DNA of 64,000 bases from Desulfurococcus mucosus DSM 2162 (GTDB lineage Archaea > Thermoproteota > Thermoprotei_A > Sulfolobales > Desulfurococcaceae). The notes beneath the pieces were generated by a model that was not told the origin of the DNA, searched no databases, and saw only the letters and a program-made list of their open reading frames with translations. The position numbers and the translations under genes are program-made. Positions 1-8,906 of the stretch are shown piece after piece (within the stretch, counting starts at the first letter, position 1; the number at the start of each line of letters is the position of its first letter). The stretch spans positions 496,001 through 560,000 of the forward strand of contig NC_014961.1 of assembly GCF_000186365.1 (NCBI RefSeq), given 5' to 3'.

Positions 1-931
1 TCATGTCCCTCGGTGACTCCACTGTTTTAACCACCTTGTTCATCCTCATGTAGTATTCTGCGAGAGCCTGGGCAAACGTTGTCTTACCCATTCCTGGTGC
101 ACCGGCTATGAGTATGCCTTCAGCTCTTTCATTCAGCCTCTTCACTAGTTCCTCCGGGAGGTTATAGTCTTCAAGCCTCAGCTTCTTCAAAGGCCTCACA
201 GCTGTTATCTCCCATCCATCGCTTAGAGGCGGCCTGGTTATAACTATCCTGTAGGAGCCGAGCTGCACTATGGTTGACCCGGCTCTATCTATCTCTATGA
301 AGGCGTCGCTCCTGCTCCTCGTGGCCTCTATTATCTCGTTAGCCATCTCCTCTATCTCCTGTCTTGTCAGCGGTTTATCGCCGAGCCTAGTGAACCTCCA
401 CTCACCTGGCCTGCCCACCTTCGCCACGGGTGCCACGCCTTCCTTTAAATGTATGCTCATAGTGTTCTCAGTGAAGAACCTTTCGAAGCCGAGCCTGCCC
501 TGCTCCCTGTCCCTTACGAGGATCACCTGTACGCCCATGGCCTTAGCCACCTGGTATTGGAGCTCGCTGCCAGTGATGAGGACCCCGTTCACCGAGTAAG
601 CGTACTCCCTTACCACAGCGTTAACCTCGTTAACCACTTGCTCTTCATCTGTGATAGGCCCTTTCAACCTCTCCCCTGTTATCTCGAGCCCTATTGTACC
701 GGAGTCGCTGTGCTCTCTAAGCCTCTTAACCTCCTCGAGACCAGTGTAGCCGATCACCCTGCCCTTGGATGCATGGTACTCGAGGATCTGTATGAGGGAT
801 CTATGAATCACAACCTTGCCTACTACACGTCCCTCACTGATCAACCTGGATACGGCTCCCTGCGTGAGGGCCGAGAGATCCGGTATGTACACTGTTTCAC
901 CAGCTATCCTGAAGCCCACTATCCACACCAT
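1..931 (-). CDS. PIN-domain ATPase, PilT/COG1855 type (3' end cut by window edge)
   Basis: The reverse strand reads an open frame from ATG at 931 to the window edge, 310 codons, so the C-terminal part is missing. The N-terminal ~150 residues look like a PIN nuclease fold and carry acidic residues. A basic/KH-like central part follows, then a P-loop (GAPGMGKTT) near residue 280. This order matches the archaeal COG1855 'PilT family ATPase' group, whose members are probably RNA-associated; the exact role is unknown. An ATG four bases upstream is out of frame and stops at once, so 931 is the start. A TATA-like element at 967-982 puts transcription ~18 nt upstream, with almost no leader. The identification rests on recalled family features, not a search. 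Confidence 0.8.
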   Translation of the reverse strand, partial: MVWIVGFRIAGETVYIPDLSALTQGAVSRLISEGRVVGKVVIHRSLIQILEYHASKGRVIGYTGLEEVKRLREHSDSGTIGLEITGERLKGPITDEEQVVNEVNAVVREYAYSVNGVLITGSELQYQVAKAMGVQVILVRDREQGRLGFERFFTENTMSIHLKEGVAPVAKVGRPGEWRFTRLGDKPLTRQEIEEMANEIIEATRSRSDAFIEIDRAGSTIVQLGSYRIVITRPPLSDGWEITAVRPLKKLRLEDYNLPEELVKRLNERAEGILIAGAPGMGKTTFAQALAEYYMRMNKVVKTVESPRDM

Positions 932-966
932 CCATGGAGAGCCAGCTCACTCAATTGCTTACGGCT

Positions 967-982
967 TCATATACTTATATAC
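967..982 (-). promoter_or_regulatory. TATA-box promoter of the PIN-ATPase gene
   Basis: On the minus strand this reads GGTATATAAGTATATG, a strong archaeal TATA element. Its centre lies about 44 nt before the ATG at 931, predicting a short leader. Confidence 0.6.
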
Positions 983-1019
983 CTGACACCTCCGAGCACT
1001 AAGAGCCCTGGGCGTCATA

Positions 1020-1031
1020 AGCATTATAATT
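1020..1031 (+). promoter_or_regulatory. TATA-box promoter of the surface phosphoesterase gene
   Basis: GCATTATAATTC lies in the divergent intergenic region. Transcription is expected near 1052, leaving a ~30 nt leader before the ATG at 1084. Confidence 0.45.
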
Positions 1032-1083
1032 CACTACATGTATCAATGCACTCGTGGAGCAAGTGTTCAGAGAGGTGGCTTAA

Positions 1084-2598
1084 ATGACTAGAGACTCAAG
1101 CCTACTCGTCATAACACTGCTGCTACTCGTGCTGCCTTCACTGATGCCTCCTCCCGGAGTCAGTGCTCAAACACCCCTGTCTCTCTATGAGAAAACGCGT
1201 AGGGTGATACCGGGTAACCTCCCATGGTACCCGTTGATCATTATAGGGGATAACAGGCCATCCGACGTCAACGCCGTGGATCCCCCGGGCGTCTTCTACC
1301 AGGCGGTCAACGAGGCTGAGAACGCTCTTCCACTCGCCTTCATAGGGCTTGGAGACCATGTTGGGCTCGGCACACTGGATCAATATGTCAAGCTCTACGA
1401 GATACTCAACAAGACTAGGCTTGAAAACATCTGGATGACCCCGGGCAACCATGATGTGGCATATAGTGGTGTGAACGGGACGGGCTTCGACTTCTGGAGG
1501 CAGTTCATAGGGCCGGATTCAATGGTTGTCGACGATATACCGGGGTGGAGGATAGCCCTCATAGACTCGGAGACAGATATATCTACATGGGGACAGCAGA
1601 TACAGGCAGCCTACAACTCTACAGGCGGCAGGATGCTACTGCTAGGGTTCCACCGCCCCCTCTACCCTAATGTAAACCATAACCTGAAGCAGGGCTACGA
1701 CACCGTGCTACTTGGATACATGAACTCTAACGGGTGGCCGGCCCTCGTGCTGCAGGCGCATTTTCATGCATGGGTGAGCTACAGGTACAATGGGACAGAG
1801 TTCCTCATAGTCGGCGGCACGGGTGCACCACTCTACTCCTGCACCGATGTATCGGCTCCTGGAGCCGTTTGCTCAAGTACATTCCACTACCTAGTGTTAA
1901 CACTGTACCCTAATGGTACATACACGTATACACCTGTGAAGCTCGGCGAGGGGAGCGGCACCCTGAGGGTTATACCGTTGAACTCCACCGCGTACCTGGT
2001 GGCGAACTCCAAGATAGACGTCTACGGTAACCCTGTGGAGTACCCTGTAAGACTACGGTTTAAAGCCCAGGGTCTCGACGTCTACGTGGTGGCCAGGATA
2101 CCGGCTTCATCCGGTGTGGTCTTCGCGCTTGACCCTGCTACAGGCAGGCTCCTTGTCTCCCAGGGCGTCGACTACTATGTCTACATAGCTTCAAGCAATG
2201 GATCCATAGTGGTCAACGGTGGGTCAAGGGAACTGGATCTCTCACAATACTTGCAGGGGAGGAGCGTCTCCGTGGAGACACCGGTGGAAGTGGTTAAAGC
2301 CGAAACCGTTACCTCCACATCGATAGCGTACATTACCAGGACGGCGACTAAGACCATTACCTCCACGTATTCAACAACGCTCACGGAGACCTCGGTGACC
2401 ACTGTCACCGAGACACAGCAGCTTCCGCCGACCACTATAACGGTTCAACGCAATGTTACATCGACATACACGACCACGGTTCCCCTAATAGTGGAGCATG
2501 AGGCTCCAGGAGGCGACGCTTACCTCTATATTGCAGCAGTGCTAGGGGTTATAGCCGTTGCAGAGTTAGCCGTGATAATATTTGTGAAAAAGAAGTGA
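1084..2598 (+). CDS. Cell-surface calcineurin-like metallophosphoesterase with Thr-rich stalk and C-terminal anchor
   Basis: A 504-residue protein with a signal peptide (hydrophobic residues 6-28). The metallophosphatase motifs are all visible: GDN at 55-57, GLGD ending at D91, GNHD at 121-124, H190 in FHRP and HFH at 226-228. These form the usual dinuclear metal site. A beta-rich domain follows, then a Thr/Ser-rich stretch (about 400-470) that probably makes a glycosylated stalk through the S-layer. One transmembrane helix and a KKK tail end the protein. The catalytic domain should therefore face outside the membrane, where it could cleave phosphate esters; the substrate is unknown. It is monocistronic and converges on the next gene with a 1-nt gap. 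Confidence 0.85.
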   Translation: MTRDSSLLVITLLLLVLPSLMPPPGVSAQTPLSLYEKTRRVIPGNLPWYPLIIIGDNRPSDVNAVDPPGVFYQAVNEAENALPLAFIGLGDHVGLGTLDQYVKLYEILNKTRLENIWMTPGNHDVAYSGVNGTGFDFWRQFIGPDSMVVDDIPGWRIALIDSETDISTWGQQIQAAYNSTGGRMLLLGFHRPLYPNVNHNLKQGYDTVLLGYMNSNGWPALVLQAHFHAWVSYRYNGTEFLIVGGTGAPLYSCTDVSAPGAVCSSTFHYLVLTLYPNGTYTYTPVKLGEGSGTLRVIPLNSTAYLVANSKIDVYGNPVEYPVRLRFKAQGLDVYVVARIPASSGVVFALDPATGRLLVSQGVDYYVYIASSNGSIVVNGGSRELDLSQYLQGRSVSVETPVEVVKAETVTSTSIAYITRTATKTITSTYSTTLTETSVTTVTETQQLPPTTITVQRNVTSTYTTTVPLIVEHEAPGGDAYLYIAAVLGVIAVAELAVIIFVKKK

Positions 2599-2599
2599 G

Positions 2600-3931
2600 C
2601 TACAAGGCTTTTTTCCTCGCCTTCTCAAGGAACATATCCACATACTCCTTTATCGAGGGTCCCTCAACAATCCTCAGCCTGAACTCCACTCTTGCAACAG
2701 GCTTATCCACCTTTATGAGCTTCGTGATATCGGAGGGTGTTCCCAGCACTACGGCGTCGACGGGTGCTCTCCGTATGGTTTCCTCGAGCTCCCTGAGCTG
2801 CTCCGGCCTGTACCCTGTGCTCGGGAGTATGGGACCCATGTGCGGGTACTCCTCGTACATCTTCTTGAAGAACCCGGTTGCGAAGCCTCTTGGATCCACG
2901 GGTTGCGCACCGTGCTTCAACGCCGCTACATAGCCGGCTGCGTAGGGTGCCCCGCCATGGGTTACAGTGGGCGAGTCCTCTATCACCAGCACCTTCTTCC
3001 CCTCAATCACCTTGGGGTTGTCCACTGTGACCACGCTTTCCCCGAGGCTTACATGGGCGTCAGGGTTCCTTGCAAGTATGCTCTCCTTGATCCTGTCAAC
3101 AGCGCCCGGTTTAGCCTGGTCAACCTTGTTTATTATCACGGCGTCACACATCCGCAAGTTGACTTCACCCGGGAACGATGAGGCCTCGATGCCAGGCCTC
3201 ATAGCGTCAGCCACGGTTATCATGAAGTCCGGCTTGTAGAACGGCCAGTCATTGTTCCCCCCGTCCCACAGTATTACATCGTTCTCGGATTCCAGGAGCC
3301 GCAGTATCCTACCGTAGTCGACCCCTGCGTACACGGGGAAGCCCAGCTTCAAGTAGTGCTCGTACTCCTCCCTCTCCTCAACGGTGGCATTATATTTATC
3401 CAGGTCCTCGAAGCTGTGGAAGCTCTGGACAGCAGACTTCTCGAGGTCGCCGTAGGGCATCGGGTGCCTCACTACGCCTGTTTTAAGCCCCCTCCTCCTG
3501 AGTTCAAGGGCCACCTCCCTGGAAACCATGCTTTTACCTGCACCAGTCTTAACCCCTGTCACAGCTATGACGGGCCTTATGCTCTCCAGCATCGTGTCGG
3601 CTGGGCCATGGATCCTGAAGGATAGTCCAAGTGAAACGGCTCGTGAGAGCACTGAGCCGAGTTCACTGTATGTTAGGTCACTGTATGCTAGTACAGCCTC
3701 CTCAACGCCGTGTACTCGCACAACCTCCTCCAAGTAGTCCATGCTGAGTATAGGTATCCCGTCAGGGTATAGGGATCCGGCTAGGGAAGGCGGGTATCGT
3801 CTCCCAGAGATCCCTGGTATCTGTGTCTGGAGGAATGCCACCACCCGGTACTCTGGGTTATCCCTGTAGAACATGTTGAAGTTGTGGAAGTCCCTACCGC
3901 TTGCGCCAAGTATTACCACTTTCCTAGGCAT
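2600..3931 (-). CDS. COG2403 P-loop protein, cyclic 2,3-diphosphoglycerate synthetase-like
   Basis: The product (443 residues) starts MPRKVVILGASGRDFHNFN, the typical start of COG2403 proteins. It has a Rossmann-like N-terminal domain and a P-loop, GVKTGAGKS, near residue 130. The family includes the Methanothermus cyclic 2,3-diphosphoglycerate synthetase; crenarchaeal members are usually labelled 'predicted GTPase', so the reaction here is not certain. I placed the start at ATG 3931, not 75 nt upstream, because a TATA box at 3946-3956 predicts transcription starting at about that ATG. That would make the mRNA leaderless. A run of T at the 3' end may act as terminator. Confidence 0.8.
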   Translation of the reverse strand: MPRKVVILGASGRDFHNFNMFYRDNPEYRVVAFLQTQIPGISGRRYPPSLAGSLYPDGIPILSMDYLEEVVRVHGVEEAVLAYSDLTYSELGSVLSRAVSLGLSFRIHGPADTMLESIRPVIAVTGVKTGAGKSMVSREVALELRRRGLKTGVVRHPMPYGDLEKSAVQSFHSFEDLDKYNATVEEREEYEHYLKLGFPVYAGVDYGRILRLLESENDVILWDGGNNDWPFYKPDFMITVADAMRPGIEASSFPGEVNLRMCDAVIINKVDQAKPGAVDRIKESILARNPDAHVSLGESVVTVDNPKVIEGKKVLVIEDSPTVTHGGAPYAAGYVAALKHGAQPVDPRGFATGFFKKMYEEYPHMGPILPSTGYRPEQLRELEETIRRAPVDAVVLGTPSDITKLIKVDKPVARVEFRLRIVEGPSIKEYVDMFLEKARKKAL

Positions 3932-3945
3932 GTATTTCACCGGGG

Positions 3946-3956
3946 TTGTATATAAG
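3946..3956 (-). promoter_or_regulatory. TATA-box promoter deciding the start of the COG2403 gene
   Basis: The minus strand reads CCTTATATACA. Its spacing to ATG 3931 is about 20-25 nt, so the longer upstream reading frame would not be transcribed. Confidence 0.55.
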
Positions 3957-4051
3957 GTATATATCCACATATAAATGCTATCTGACCTCCCCATACTGAA
4001 AAGCAAGGGTTCCCGGTATAGGGGAAAGGGTTTTGTAAGGACTCATAGTGT

Positions 4052-4061
4052 TTGAAAAATA
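4052..4061 (-). terminator. T-run terminator after ppsA
   Basis: The minus strand has ATTTTTC about 25-30 nt after the ppsA stop, fitting archaeal oligo-T termination. Confidence 0.35.
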
Positions 4062-4085
4062 GGGGGCTTGGCGGGGTGAAAGCTG

Positions 4086-6599
4086 TTAGCCGACTGTGTC
4101 GAATAATCTGGTTGACTCCCTTATGTGTCTCGCATTCCTCACTGCGTCAAGCATGATCTTCCTCTCTATGCTTGCAACCAGCCTCCTCGTCGATATAACG
4201 GCGTCGGGGTTCACGCTTATACTGTCTATTCCATATTTCACCAGGAACTCCACTATCTCCGGGTAGACGCTTGGTGCCTGACCACATATGCTCACAGTGG
4301 CTCCTCTACTGTGGGCTTTCTCAATGATCATCCTTATCGCCTGCAGTACTGCTGGATCCCTCTCATCGAAGTAGCCCATCTCAGCCAGTATGTTGCTATC
4401 CCTGTCTGCACCTAGCACTAGCTGTGTGAGGTCGTTGCTGCCAATGCTGAAGCCGTCGACGTACTTGGCGAACTCGTCGGCTAGTAGTGCTATGCTGGGT
4501 ACCTCGGCCATCGCCCATACCTTGAAGTCCTTGCTCCTCTTGAGTCCCTCCTCCTCCATTATCTTGATGGCTTTCTCAAGCTCCCATGTTGTCCTCACGA
4601 ACGGGAACATTACCCATACGTTGGTTAACCCCATTTCCTCCCTTACCTTCCTAATGGCCCTTACCTCTAGCCTGAATGCTGGCTCGTACTTGGGGTGAAT
4701 GTACCTGCTGACTCCTCTCCAACCGATCATTGGGTTCCTCTCGTCTGGCTCATACTTTTCGCCGCCTTTCAGCCCACGGTACTCGTTTGTCTTGAAGTCG
4801 CTGAACCTGACGACCACGGGCCTCGGGTAGATTGCCTGTGCCACCTTTGCTATGCCTTCAGCCAGCTTATTGACCACTATCTCGGGCTTACCGATCTCGA
4901 TCAGGTATAATGGGTGGTACTGCACCCAGTCAGTGAAGATGAACTCTATCCTCATTAAGCCTATGCCGTCGAAGGGTAGATCCTTGTACTTCTCGATGGC
5001 GTCTGGTTCACCCAGGTTCATGTATATCTTTGTCGCTGTAACAGGGTATAGTGGTAGAAGCTGCTCTGGGCTTATACCCACCGATGCCACTGCTCCAGCT
5101 ACCTGGGGGGCTTCGGTCTTCGGCTTCACGAGGTCTTCAACTATGCCTTCATATATTACTCCTCTGCCACCGTCAACCGTGACCTCTATACCTGTCTTTA
5201 TCACCTGTGTAGCACTGCCCGTGCCGACCACTGCCGGGATACCTAGCTCACGGCTGACTATTGCAGCATGGCTCGTCATGCCTCCCTCATCGGTCACTAT
5301 TGCCCTCGCCTTCTTCATTAACGGCACCCAGTCTGGATCCGTCATCTTTGTTACCAGGATATCGCCCTCCTTGAACTCCATGGCCTCCTTACTCTTGGGG
5401 TCGAATATAACCCTGGCTACTCCAGCACCTACTCCGGGTGAAGCCGGTAGACCCTTCACAAGCACCTTTGCCTCGCCGAGCTTAACGGTCTTCCCCTTGA
5501 CCTCTGTAGGCTTCTTCTCAGCCTCCTTGGCTTTCTTCGTACTCCACACGGTTTCAGGCCTTGCCTGTACGATGAACACGTTGCTTGGGAACGGGAGGTC
5601 TGAGTCTATAGCCCACTCTATATCCATGTGCTTCCCATAGTGCTTCTGGATCAGCAGTGCTAGCTCAGCCAGTCTCTTAACCTCGTCGTCTGAGAGAGCC
5701 GGCTTATCTGGATGGGCTATCTGGGTTAGAGGCGGGTTGACTCCCTCGCCTTCCTCGGATACCCATCTCCCCTTCTGCTCATCCCACTTCAAGTGCACGT
5801 TTCTTCCTAGTGCCGGGTCGAAGGTTATCATGAAGGTCTTCTTGTTCAAGTGTCGCTCAACTATGCTGAGGGTTTTCTTGTCGACGATGAACTCGTCGGG
5901 CGTCACCTTACCGCCTACCACTGACTCGCCGAGCCCCCAGCTACCCTCTATTACAACGACGTTCTCGTCCCCGGTGACCGGGTGCAGTGTAAACATTACG
6001 CCAGCCGACTTGCTGTTAACCATCTTCTGAACCGTGACGCTCATGAAGGTTCTCTCATGGGGTATTCCCTGTGCGACACGGTAGAATGTCGCCCTCGCTG
6101 TGAAGAGGCTTGCCCAGCACCTCTTCACATAGTACACGACGTTGTCTGCACCGTATACATTCAGGTATGTGTCCTGCTGCCCGGCGAAGCTGGCCTCGGG
6201 TAGATCCTCGGCTGTCGCACTACTCCTAACGGCTACCCTTAGCTTGCCTGGATCCAAGCCAAGCTTCCCGGCTAGCTCCAAGTAGTACTTCTTTATCTCG
6301 TCCTCAACCTCCTTGGGCATCGGCTGGTTCATTATCATCTCTCTTATCCTGGCAGTGGTCTCCTCAAGCTCCTTGGTGTTGTTGACGTCGAGTTTCCTCA
6401 GCATCCCATATATCTTCTCGCCCAGCCCGGTTTTCTCCAGGAAGTATTTGAAGGCGTAGGCTGTGACAGCGAAGCCTGGGGGGACGGGTATGCCCGCGTT
6501 GATCATTTCACCGAGATTCGCATTCTTTCCTCCTACTAGGGGTACATCGTCTTTTCTCACTTCTTCAAGCCATAGGACGAACCTTGACTCCTTGCTCAT
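4086..6599 (-). CDS. ppsA: Phosphoenolpyruvate synthase
   Basis: The 837-residue protein catalyses pyruvate + ATP + water to PEP + AMP + phosphate, and in archaea it can work in the gluconeogenic or glycolytic direction. Three domains are visible in order: an N-terminal ATP-grasp-like nucleotide domain ([10 protein letters not shown] near residue 23 and [10 protein letters not shown] near 126), a swivelling phosphohistidine domain with [15 protein letters not shown] (His phosphorylated, near residue 440), and a C-terminal PEP/pyruvate TIM barrel ending with GSNDLTQ and SICGQAPS. Length fits archaeal PpsA. The start ATG is preceded by GGTGG. The gene is transcribed alone from an AT-rich region near 6645. 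Confidence 0.97.
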   Translation of the reverse strand: MSKESRFVLWLEEVRKDDVPLVGGKNANLGEMINAGIPVPPGFAVTAYAFKYFLEKTGLGEKIYGMLRKLDVNNTKELEETTARIREMIMNQPMPKEVEDEIKKYYLELAGKLGLDPGKLRVAVRSSATAEDLPEASFAGQQDTYLNVYGADNVVYYVKRCWASLFTARATFYRVAQGIPHERTFMSVTVQKMVNSKSAGVMFTLHPVTGDENVVVIEGSWGLGESVVGGKVTPDEFIVDKKTLSIVERHLNKKTFMITFDPALGRNVHLKWDEQKGRWVSEEGEGVNPPLTQIAHPDKPALSDDEVKRLAELALLIQKHYGKHMDIEWAIDSDLPFPSNVFIVQARPETVWSTKKAKEAEKKPTEVKGKTVKLGEAKVLVKGLPASPGVGAGVARVIFDPKSKEAMEFKEGDILVTKMTDPDWVPLMKKARAIVTDEGGMTSHAAIVSRELGIPAVVGTGSATQVIKTGIEVTVDGGRGVIYEGIVEDLVKPKTEAPQVAGAVASVGISPEQLLPLYPVTATKIYMNLGEPDAIEKYKDLPFDGIGLMRIEFIFTDWVQYHPLYLIEIGKPEIVVNKLAEGIAKVAQAIYPRPVVVRFSDFKTNEYRGLKGGEKYEPDERNPMIGWRGVSRYIHPKYEPAFRLEVRAIRKVREEMGLTNVWVMFPFVRTTWELEKAIKIMEEEGLKRSKDFKVWAMAEVPSIALLADEFAKYVDGFSIGSNDLTQLVLGADRDSNILAEMGYFDERDPAVLQAIRMIIEKAHSRGATVSICGQAPSVYPEIVEFLVKYGIDSISVNPDAVISTRRLVASIERKIMLDAVRNARHIRESTRLFDTVG

Positions 6600-6643
6600 T
6601 TAACCACCTTCCACTTGTTCAGGGCTAAGGGAATCCGGTTGAT

Positions 6644-6656
6644 GGCTAAAAAAGCT
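6644..6656 (-). promoter_or_regulatory. Probable TATA promoter of ppsA
   Basis: The minus strand reads GCTTTTTTAGCC. Transcription would start near 6624, followed by a leader containing the GGTGG ribosome site before ATG 6599. Confidence 0.4.
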
Positions 6657-6710
6657 TTCCTACATACACGTATCTACCGTTTATACATCTACATGGAATC
6701 TTGATCCCGC

Positions 6711-8219
6711 CTACCTCCTCCTCAACCTCTCCCTGAGCCTCGCATAGTAGAACCAGGCGCTGCGCTTCACTCTCGCGGATTCCTCCGCTACTGCCTCCGG
6801 GGTCAGCTTGCCCTGCATAAGGGTTTTCCTGGCATCCCTATCTCCATGCTCGATGAGTGACACAGCTACAATAGAGTGGAGTAGCATTTTCTCCCTGAGC
6901 TTCGACTCCAGCTCGCCCCTCTTCTCCTCGAGGAGTCTAACCGTGTAGACTCCCTCTTCAATCTCTCTCAGAGCGAGCAGCTCCCTGAGGACAGGGATAT
7001 TTGTCTGCACTCCATCAATGCTCATCTCGCTTAACGCTCTCCTCAGCCTTCCCAGGGCCGTCGCCCTGCTCCCGCCCCATGCGAGCACCTTGGCCAGCAA
7101 CACGTATTCCTCACTCAGCTTGAGGCCTGCCGCCACGCCTGAGTCCACAGCTACCCCGAGCCCGGCTGGCTCATTGTACGATTTTACAACGCCGCTTGAG
7201 GGCTCGCCTTTGAAAGGCTTCTTATTGAATACCTTGGCTTCGAAGGCCCACCCGTTTAGAGATATGTTCTCCTGCCTGAGGTCTAGTGCAGAGTAGAGGG
7301 CTGCCTCCACCTGTTTCTCAACTATGTCTACGCCTGTTACAGCCTCTGTTGCAACGTGTTCGGGGGAGAGGCCGGGGTTAACCTCGTTGAGGAAGAGGGT
7401 GCGGCTCCTGACATCGTAGAGGAACTCCACTGTCGCAGTATTCCTAAGCCTCAGGGCTTCGCCAACCGCCACAGCGTAACCCACTAGCTTATCCCGTAGC
7501 TCCTTTGACACGGTTTTCGACGGTGCTTCAATCACGGTTTTCAAGTAGTCGTCTTGCAGGCTGGCTTCCCTCTCATAGAGGTGGATGACTTTCTCCCCGT
7601 CGCCGATGACTTGTACCTCTAGTAGCTTAGCGCTCCCCATGTATGGCTCCACGTATATTCTTCGATCGCCATAGAGCTTCTCAGCTTCCTTGACCGCGGT
7701 TTTCAACTGCTCTGCATCCTTCTCACTCCACAACACCCTGATCCCCCTGCCCCATGCACCCCTAGCTGGCTTAAGCACCAGTGGGTAGCCGTGTGCCCTC
7801 GCAAACTCCTCGAGGTCGGCGTCATCGTCCACGATGCTCCATGGTAGCGTGGGTACATCGAGCTTCTCGGCGAGGGTTTTAACCGCCGGCTTGTCCCTTG
7901 TGAATTCAATAAGGCTCGGGGGCGGACCTATGGGAACGAGTCCTCTCCTCGCGACCTCCCTATGGAACTCCGGGTTGTTCTCTAGGAAGCCGTAGCAGGG
8001 GTGTACTGCTTCAGCCCCGAGCTCTAATGCGGCTTCAACTATCTCCTTTACATCCATGTAGCTTGAGACCTTTGCCTCCTCCAGCATGTATCTCCTATGG
8101 GGGCTTGCCTCATCCTTCTCCGTGTAGATGCCGAGCGGGTGGTAGCCTTTTTCAACCAGTGTGCGGGCTATCCTTACAGCCGCCTCCCCTCTCCCTGCAA
8201 CCATTATCCTCCTAGGCAT
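6711..8219 (-). CDS. Divergent biotin-carboxylase-like ATP-grasp enzyme
   Basis: The 502 residues follow the biotin carboxylase order: an N-terminal Rossmann-like domain (GRGEAAVRIA, 9-18), ATP-grasp with glycine loop GAWGRG (154-159), E201, K227, and a C-terminal barrel. However, the biotin carboxylase active-site stretch N-T-R-I-Q-V-E-H is N-P-G-L-S-P-E-H here (281-288). The equivalents of Arg292 and Gln294 of E. coli AccC are Gly283 and Ser285, and the Arg338 equivalent is Lys329. Biotin-dependent bicarbonate fixation is therefore doubtful. No biotin carrier, carboxyltransferase or biotin ligase gene is in the window. It is the last gene of an operon, 21 nt after the JAMM gene. It may ligate some other carboxylate to an amine; that is inference. 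Confidence 0.75.
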   Translation of the reverse strand: MPRRIMVAGRGEAAVRIARTLVEKGYHPLGIYTEKDEASPHRRYMLEEAKVSSYMDVKEIVEAALELGAEAVHPCYGFLENNPEFHREVARRGLVPIGPPPSLIEFTRDKPAVKTLAEKLDVPTLPWSIVDDDADLEEFARAHGYPLVLKPARGAWGRGIRVLWSEKDAEQLKTAVKEAEKLYGDRRIYVEPYMGSAKLLEVQVIGDGEKVIHLYEREASLQDDYLKTVIEAPSKTVSKELRDKLVGYAVAVGEALRLRNTATVEFLYDVRSRTLFLNEVNPGLSPEHVATEAVTGVDIVEKQVEAALYSALDLRQENISLNGWAFEAKVFNKKPFKGEPSSGVVKSYNEPAGLGVAVDSGVAAGLKLSEEYVLLAKVLAWGGSRATALGRLRRALSEMSIDGVQTNIPVLRELLALREIEEGVYTVRLLEEKRGELESKLREKMLLHSIVAVSLIEHGDRDARKTLMQGKLTPEAVAEESARVKRSAWFYYARLRERLRRR

Positions 8220-8240
8220 CCTGAACCAGCCTGGTTTAAG

Positions 8241-8906
8241 CTACATTACTCTCGCAAGCCTTATAAAGCCAGCCTTCGAGAAAAAGGCCCATTCACCCTT
8301 CCTCAGAGCCTTCAACGCCTCTATGTACTCGTCGAGCCCTACTGGTTTAACCCTGATGATGCATAATCCATCGATCAGTGACTCCACGCAGTGGCCTAGG
8401 ACGCCTATTGAGAGCTCTTCAAGTATCGTCGACAGATCCCTGGGGCTGGGGTTTGCATGCTCCTCTGGATGCGTGTGTGCTGCGAAAACGTGTCGAAGCC
8501 TTGGTAGAACTACTTTACCGCGCTGCATGCTCCTCAACACGTATGCTTCACCGGTCTCCCCTACGATGCCGTAGTATTCGAAGCCATTGTTGAAGGTTTC
8601 ATGGATCCATTGCCTTAAGTAGGGTCTGAGGCCCTTCACGTAGAGGTCGAGTGACCTATTGTAGAGGCGTCTGTAGGATCCAACGGGGTCCCCGTATTCA
8701 ACCGGGTAGCCGCAGTCCCAGTCACTGAGGATTTCTCTGAGCCCAGCTGTGTTTTCAACTATGAGCCTGCCGCCAGCTATCTCTGCCCTTAGATCGCTTA
8801 CACCGGTTTCATCCAGGGCGTCCTCGATGCAGCGTAGAGCCTTGTGGAGCCTTGAGAGCTCCACGGTGTGCTCGTTGCCTACCTCCAGTATCTCCCCGTT
8901 TCTCAA
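8241..8906 (-). CDS. JAMM-motif metallopeptidase-like protein
   Basis: A 221-residue protein with an intact JAMM signature: H144-x-H146-x7-S154-x2-D157, with a likely catalytic Glu110 in FEYYGIVG (E-x2-G-x-[LV]-x-G pattern). JAMM enzymes bind one zinc and cleave isopeptide or peptide bonds, such as removal of ubiquitin-like modifiers (SAMPs) in archaea, or hydrolyse small amides. This one has a ~100-residue N-terminal part that I do not recognise, so it is longer than minimal archaeal JAMM proteins of ~120-140 residues. Its ATG overlaps the stop of the M20 peptidase gene by 4 nt, so the two are translationally coupled. The substrate is unknown. Confidence 0.75.
   Translation of the reverse strand: MRNGEILEVGNEHTVELSRLHKALRCIEDALDETGVSDLRAEIAGGRLIVENTAGLREILSDWDCGYPVEYGDPVGSYRRLYNRSLDLYVKGLRPYLRQWIHETFNNGFEYYGIVGETGEAYVLRSMQRGKVVLPRLRHVFAAHTHPEEHANPSPRDLSTILEELSIGVLGHCVESLIDGLCIIRVKPVGLDEYIEALKALRKGEWAFFSKAGFIRLARVM

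Noticed and set aside
449-1087. 212-codon plus-strand open frame
   Set aside because: It lies antisense to the PIN-ATPase gene, whose reverse-strand frame has a clear P-loop. The plus-strand product has no recognisable domain.
4852-5640. 262-codon plus-strand open frame inside ppsA
   Set aside because: It is the antisense shadow of phosphoenolpyruvate synthase, Ser/Pro/Thr-rich as GC-biased shadows usually are.
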